Assembly (NCBI RefSeq): GCF_002007105.1
Contig: NZ_MVBC01000002.1
Span: 124,001 to 188,000, forward strand
Direction: 5' to 3'
DNA from: Hymenobacter sp. CRA2
GTDB taxonomy: Bacteria > Bacteroidota > Bacteroidia > Cytophagales > Hymenobacteraceae
DNA length: 64,000 nt
Positions 62,636 to 64,000 of the stretch are shown in pieces; the first letter of the stretch is position 1, and every line of letters starts with the position of its first letter. The notes under the pieces are model-generated. The model was given only the letters and a program-made list of their open reading frames with translations, made no database searches and was not told the DNA's origin. The translations under genes were made by a program, and so were the position numbers.

Positions 62636-62832
62636 GTAGCCCTTACTGCATTACCGGTTGCAGCCTGCTTACTACTCGGCTGAAACCAGCATCATGGGCT
62701 ACTTCGCGCATTTCTTTCGCACGATGGAGAAGTGGCTCGGGCCTGCTAGCCCCGCTACGCCGGAAGCTGGTTTGAGGCGGAACGGCAATCAAACAATGAC
62801 GCATGCATAACAATTATGTAACAACTGCGTAG

Positions 62833-62840
62833 TATCTTTG
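62833..62840 (+). promoter_or_regulatory. -7 box upstream of the 45-residue peptide gene
   Basis: TATCTTTG, a full match, 39 bases before the ATG at 62880. The 40 bases upstream are AT-rich (GCATAACAATTATGTAAC) and recall the palindrome at 11257. Confidence 0.6.
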
Positions 62841-62879
62841 CATCAAGAATCTGATCTACACCAACATAGAACATAGACA

Positions 62880-63017
62880 ATGAAAAAGACCACCGCCGTT
62901 TCGACGTTGTTGCTGCTGGGTGGCCTAGGGTCCCTGGGGCTGTGGGCAGCCCGCACCTTGCGCTTTAAGCTGCACATTGATGCGCTTGAAGAAGACTGGA
63001 GCGACTACTGCTGCTAA
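62880..63017 (+). CDS. Unrecognised 45-residue peptide with an N-terminal membrane segment
   Basis: MKKTTAVSTLLLLGGLGSLG-LWAARTLRFKLH, then IDALEEDWSDYCC, 45 residues in total. A basic start and a hydrophobic helix (8-24) are followed by a basic stretch and an acidic tail ending in two Cys. It has its own -7 box and a strong terminator, so expression is likely. No homologue comes to mind; a small membrane-tethered or secreted peptide is the most that can be said. Confidence 0.6.
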   Translation: MKKTTAVSTLLLLGGLGSLGLWAARTLRFKLHIDALEEDWSDYCC

Positions 63018-63049
63018 TCCAGTTTTTTCCGGGACTTACTTCATATCGC

Positions 63050-63080
63050 GCCGGCTCCCCATCCAGGGAGCCGGCTTTTT
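63050..63080 (+). terminator. Terminator after the small peptide gene
   Basis: GCCGGCTCCC and GGGAGCCGGC arms with a six-base loop, followed by TTTTTATT. Confidence 0.85.
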
Positions 63081-63266
63081 ATTGCCCGGCAGCCTATGCA
63101 GCCCATCCCGCCCAACGCACCGCCACCAACTCCGCCTGAGTAACAGCGGCCTCCAGCTTATCCGCAGTGAGAAGCAGATGCCCGGCAGCCAGCTGCGGGT
63201 GCTAGGGCGTGGAGGCGGCACGGCGCAAGTGAACTGCTCAGCTCATCTGATCTGAAATCGAGAAAT

Positions 63267-63274
63267 TAGCTTTG
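63267..63274 (+). promoter_or_regulatory. -7 box upstream of the esterase gene
   Basis: TAGCTTTG, a full match, 26 bases before the ATG at 63300. Confidence 0.55.
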
Positions 63275-63299
63275 CTCTTTGCCGACCTACTGCTTTTCC

Positions 63300-64000
63300 A
63301 TGCGCGCCTTGCCCTCTTTTTCCCGTTGCAGCTTATTTCTGGCCGTGGGCCTCGGCAGCTTAGGCCTCGCCCACTCAGTTCAGGCCCAGCAGCCCGCCCC
63401 GCGCGATACGTCTTTCACCGTCCACAGCGCCTACGTCAAGGCCAAAAAGCAATTCCCCGACATCACGGTGGCCCGGCCGCCGATGCCTAGGAACGTGCGC
63501 GCGGCCCTCGCTCAACCTTACTGCACCCTGCCCGGCGGCCGCACCCTGCAGCTGGACGTATTCTACCCCAAGGCCAAGCGCAAGCAGACGTATCCGGCCG
63601 TGCTCGTCATCCACGGCGGGGGGTGGGCCTCCGGCGACCGGTCGCAGCACGTGCCGCTAGCCCAGCAGCTGGCCGCCCGCGGTTACGTGGCCGTTACGGC
63701 CGAGTACCGCCTCACGCCCGAGGCCCGGTACCCCGCGGCGGTGCAGGATCTTAAAACGGCCATCCGCTGGCTGCGGGCCAACGCCCGCCGCTACGCCATC
63801 GACACCACCAAAGTGGCGGTGTGGGGTTTCTCGGCCGGGGGGCAGCTGGCTACGCTCGTGGGCACCACCAACGGGGAGGCGCAGTACGAGGCGGGCTCGT
63901 GCTACCGCTCGCACTCCAGCCGCGTGCAGGCTATTGTCGACGCCGATGGCACCCTGGCTTTCATCCATCCCGAGTCGGGCGAGGGCGACGACCGAAAGGG
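63300..64000 (+). CDS. Alpha/beta hydrolase, secreted esterase-like (3' truncated)
   Basis: The frame is open to the right edge of the window (233 residues visible). Signal peptide MRALPSFSRCSLFLAVGLGSLGLAHSVQAQ; then LQLDVFYPKAKRKQTYPAVLVIHGGGWASGDR with the oxyanion motif HGGGW, YRLTPEARYPAAVQDLKTAIRWLRAN, and the nucleophile elbow GFSAGGQLATLVG. It is a BD-FAE-type or acetyl-xylan-esterase-like carboxylesterase acting in the periplasm or outside. The Asp/His of the triad would lie beyond the edge. Confidence 0.86.
   Translation, partial: MRALPSFSRCSLFLAVGLGSLGLAHSVQAQQPAPRDTSFTVHSAYVKAKKQFPDITVARPPMPRNVRAALAQPYCTLPGGRTLQLDVFYPKAKRKQTYPAVLVIHGGGWASGDRSQHVPLAQQLAARGYVAVTAEYRLTPEARYPAAVQDLKTAIRWLRANARRYAIDTTKVAVWGFSAGGQLATLVGTTNGEAQYEAGSCYRSHSSRVQAIVDADGTLAFIHPESGEGDDRK

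Noticed and set aside
62694-62810. A 38-codon open frame (MGYFAHFFRTMEKWLGP...) upstream of the small peptide gene
   Set aside because: No promoter, terminator or family resemblance; it could be chance.

Overview
The window reads as chromosomal DNA of a GC-rich member of the Bacteroidota (order Cytophagales, most like Hymenobacter). The evidence is the high GC content, Bacteroidota-type promoters (a -7 box TAnnTTTG, in three places with a TTG about 19-20 bases further upstream), few visible Shine-Dalgarno sequences, and family content: a PorE-like OmpA protein, DUF4199, a Lmo0937-type peptide, fused isobutyryl-CoA mutase, and carboxypeptidase-regulatory-like secreted proteins. No rRNA, tRNA or CRISPR array was recognised.

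Layout. 1-1.3 kb: the 3' end of a nucleoside-phosphorylase-like protein with an effector-associated C-terminus, then decayed sequence. 1.3-14 kb: envelope and housekeeping genes (LON-domain protein, metallophosphoesterase, lipid kinase, M48 protease, L,D-transpeptidase-like protein, DUF4199, ABC-F ATPase, 3-hydroxyacyl-CoA dehydrogenase, MsrA). 13.3-15.1 kb: an AraC regulator and an SDR oxidoreductase with a strong dyad between them. 15.4-24.5 kb: isoaspartyl peptidase, DapD, glycosyltransferase, FabH, DtxR-type regulator, MnmE, aldo/keto reductase, citrate synthase. 24.7-33.6 kb: small secreted paralogues, PorE-like protein, QueE, FolD, two unknown genes, LepA, membrane and small proteins. 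33.7-39.4 kb: GH15 glucoamylase-like enzyme, then three related secreted proteins interrupted by a DUF434 gene.

39.5-48.4 kb is the main accessory region. A Uma2 protein and a GIY-YIG protein precede the 1155-residue fused mutase. After it comes a strikingly AT-rich two-gene cassette, 44337-47596, that I identify as a Hachiman anti-phage system (HamA nuclease-like plus HamB helicase), then a protein with a degenerate PD-(D/E)XK-like pattern whose 3' border repeat also occurs on its other side. Hachiman is an already described system; its setting here, and the four nuclease-like genes within 9 kb, are the interesting part.

48.5-64 kb: a tail-fibre/S74 autochaperone protein, a frameshifted gene, several kinds of non-coding repeats (REP-like palindromes, a 21-bp tandem array, a fold-back MITE-like element), an enolase-superfamily plus SDR operon for sugar-acid type catabolism, an MFS transporter, a penicillin-binding protein with a lipobox, an OmpA protein, a polysaccharide deacetylase, an O6-alkylguanine-DNA methyltransferase, an unrecognised 45-residue peptide gene and a 3'-truncated esterase.

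Most genes stand alone or in pairs, often convergent and separated by strong symmetrical terminators. Protein families were judged from motifs and remembered family patterns, without database searches; GC statements are by eye.
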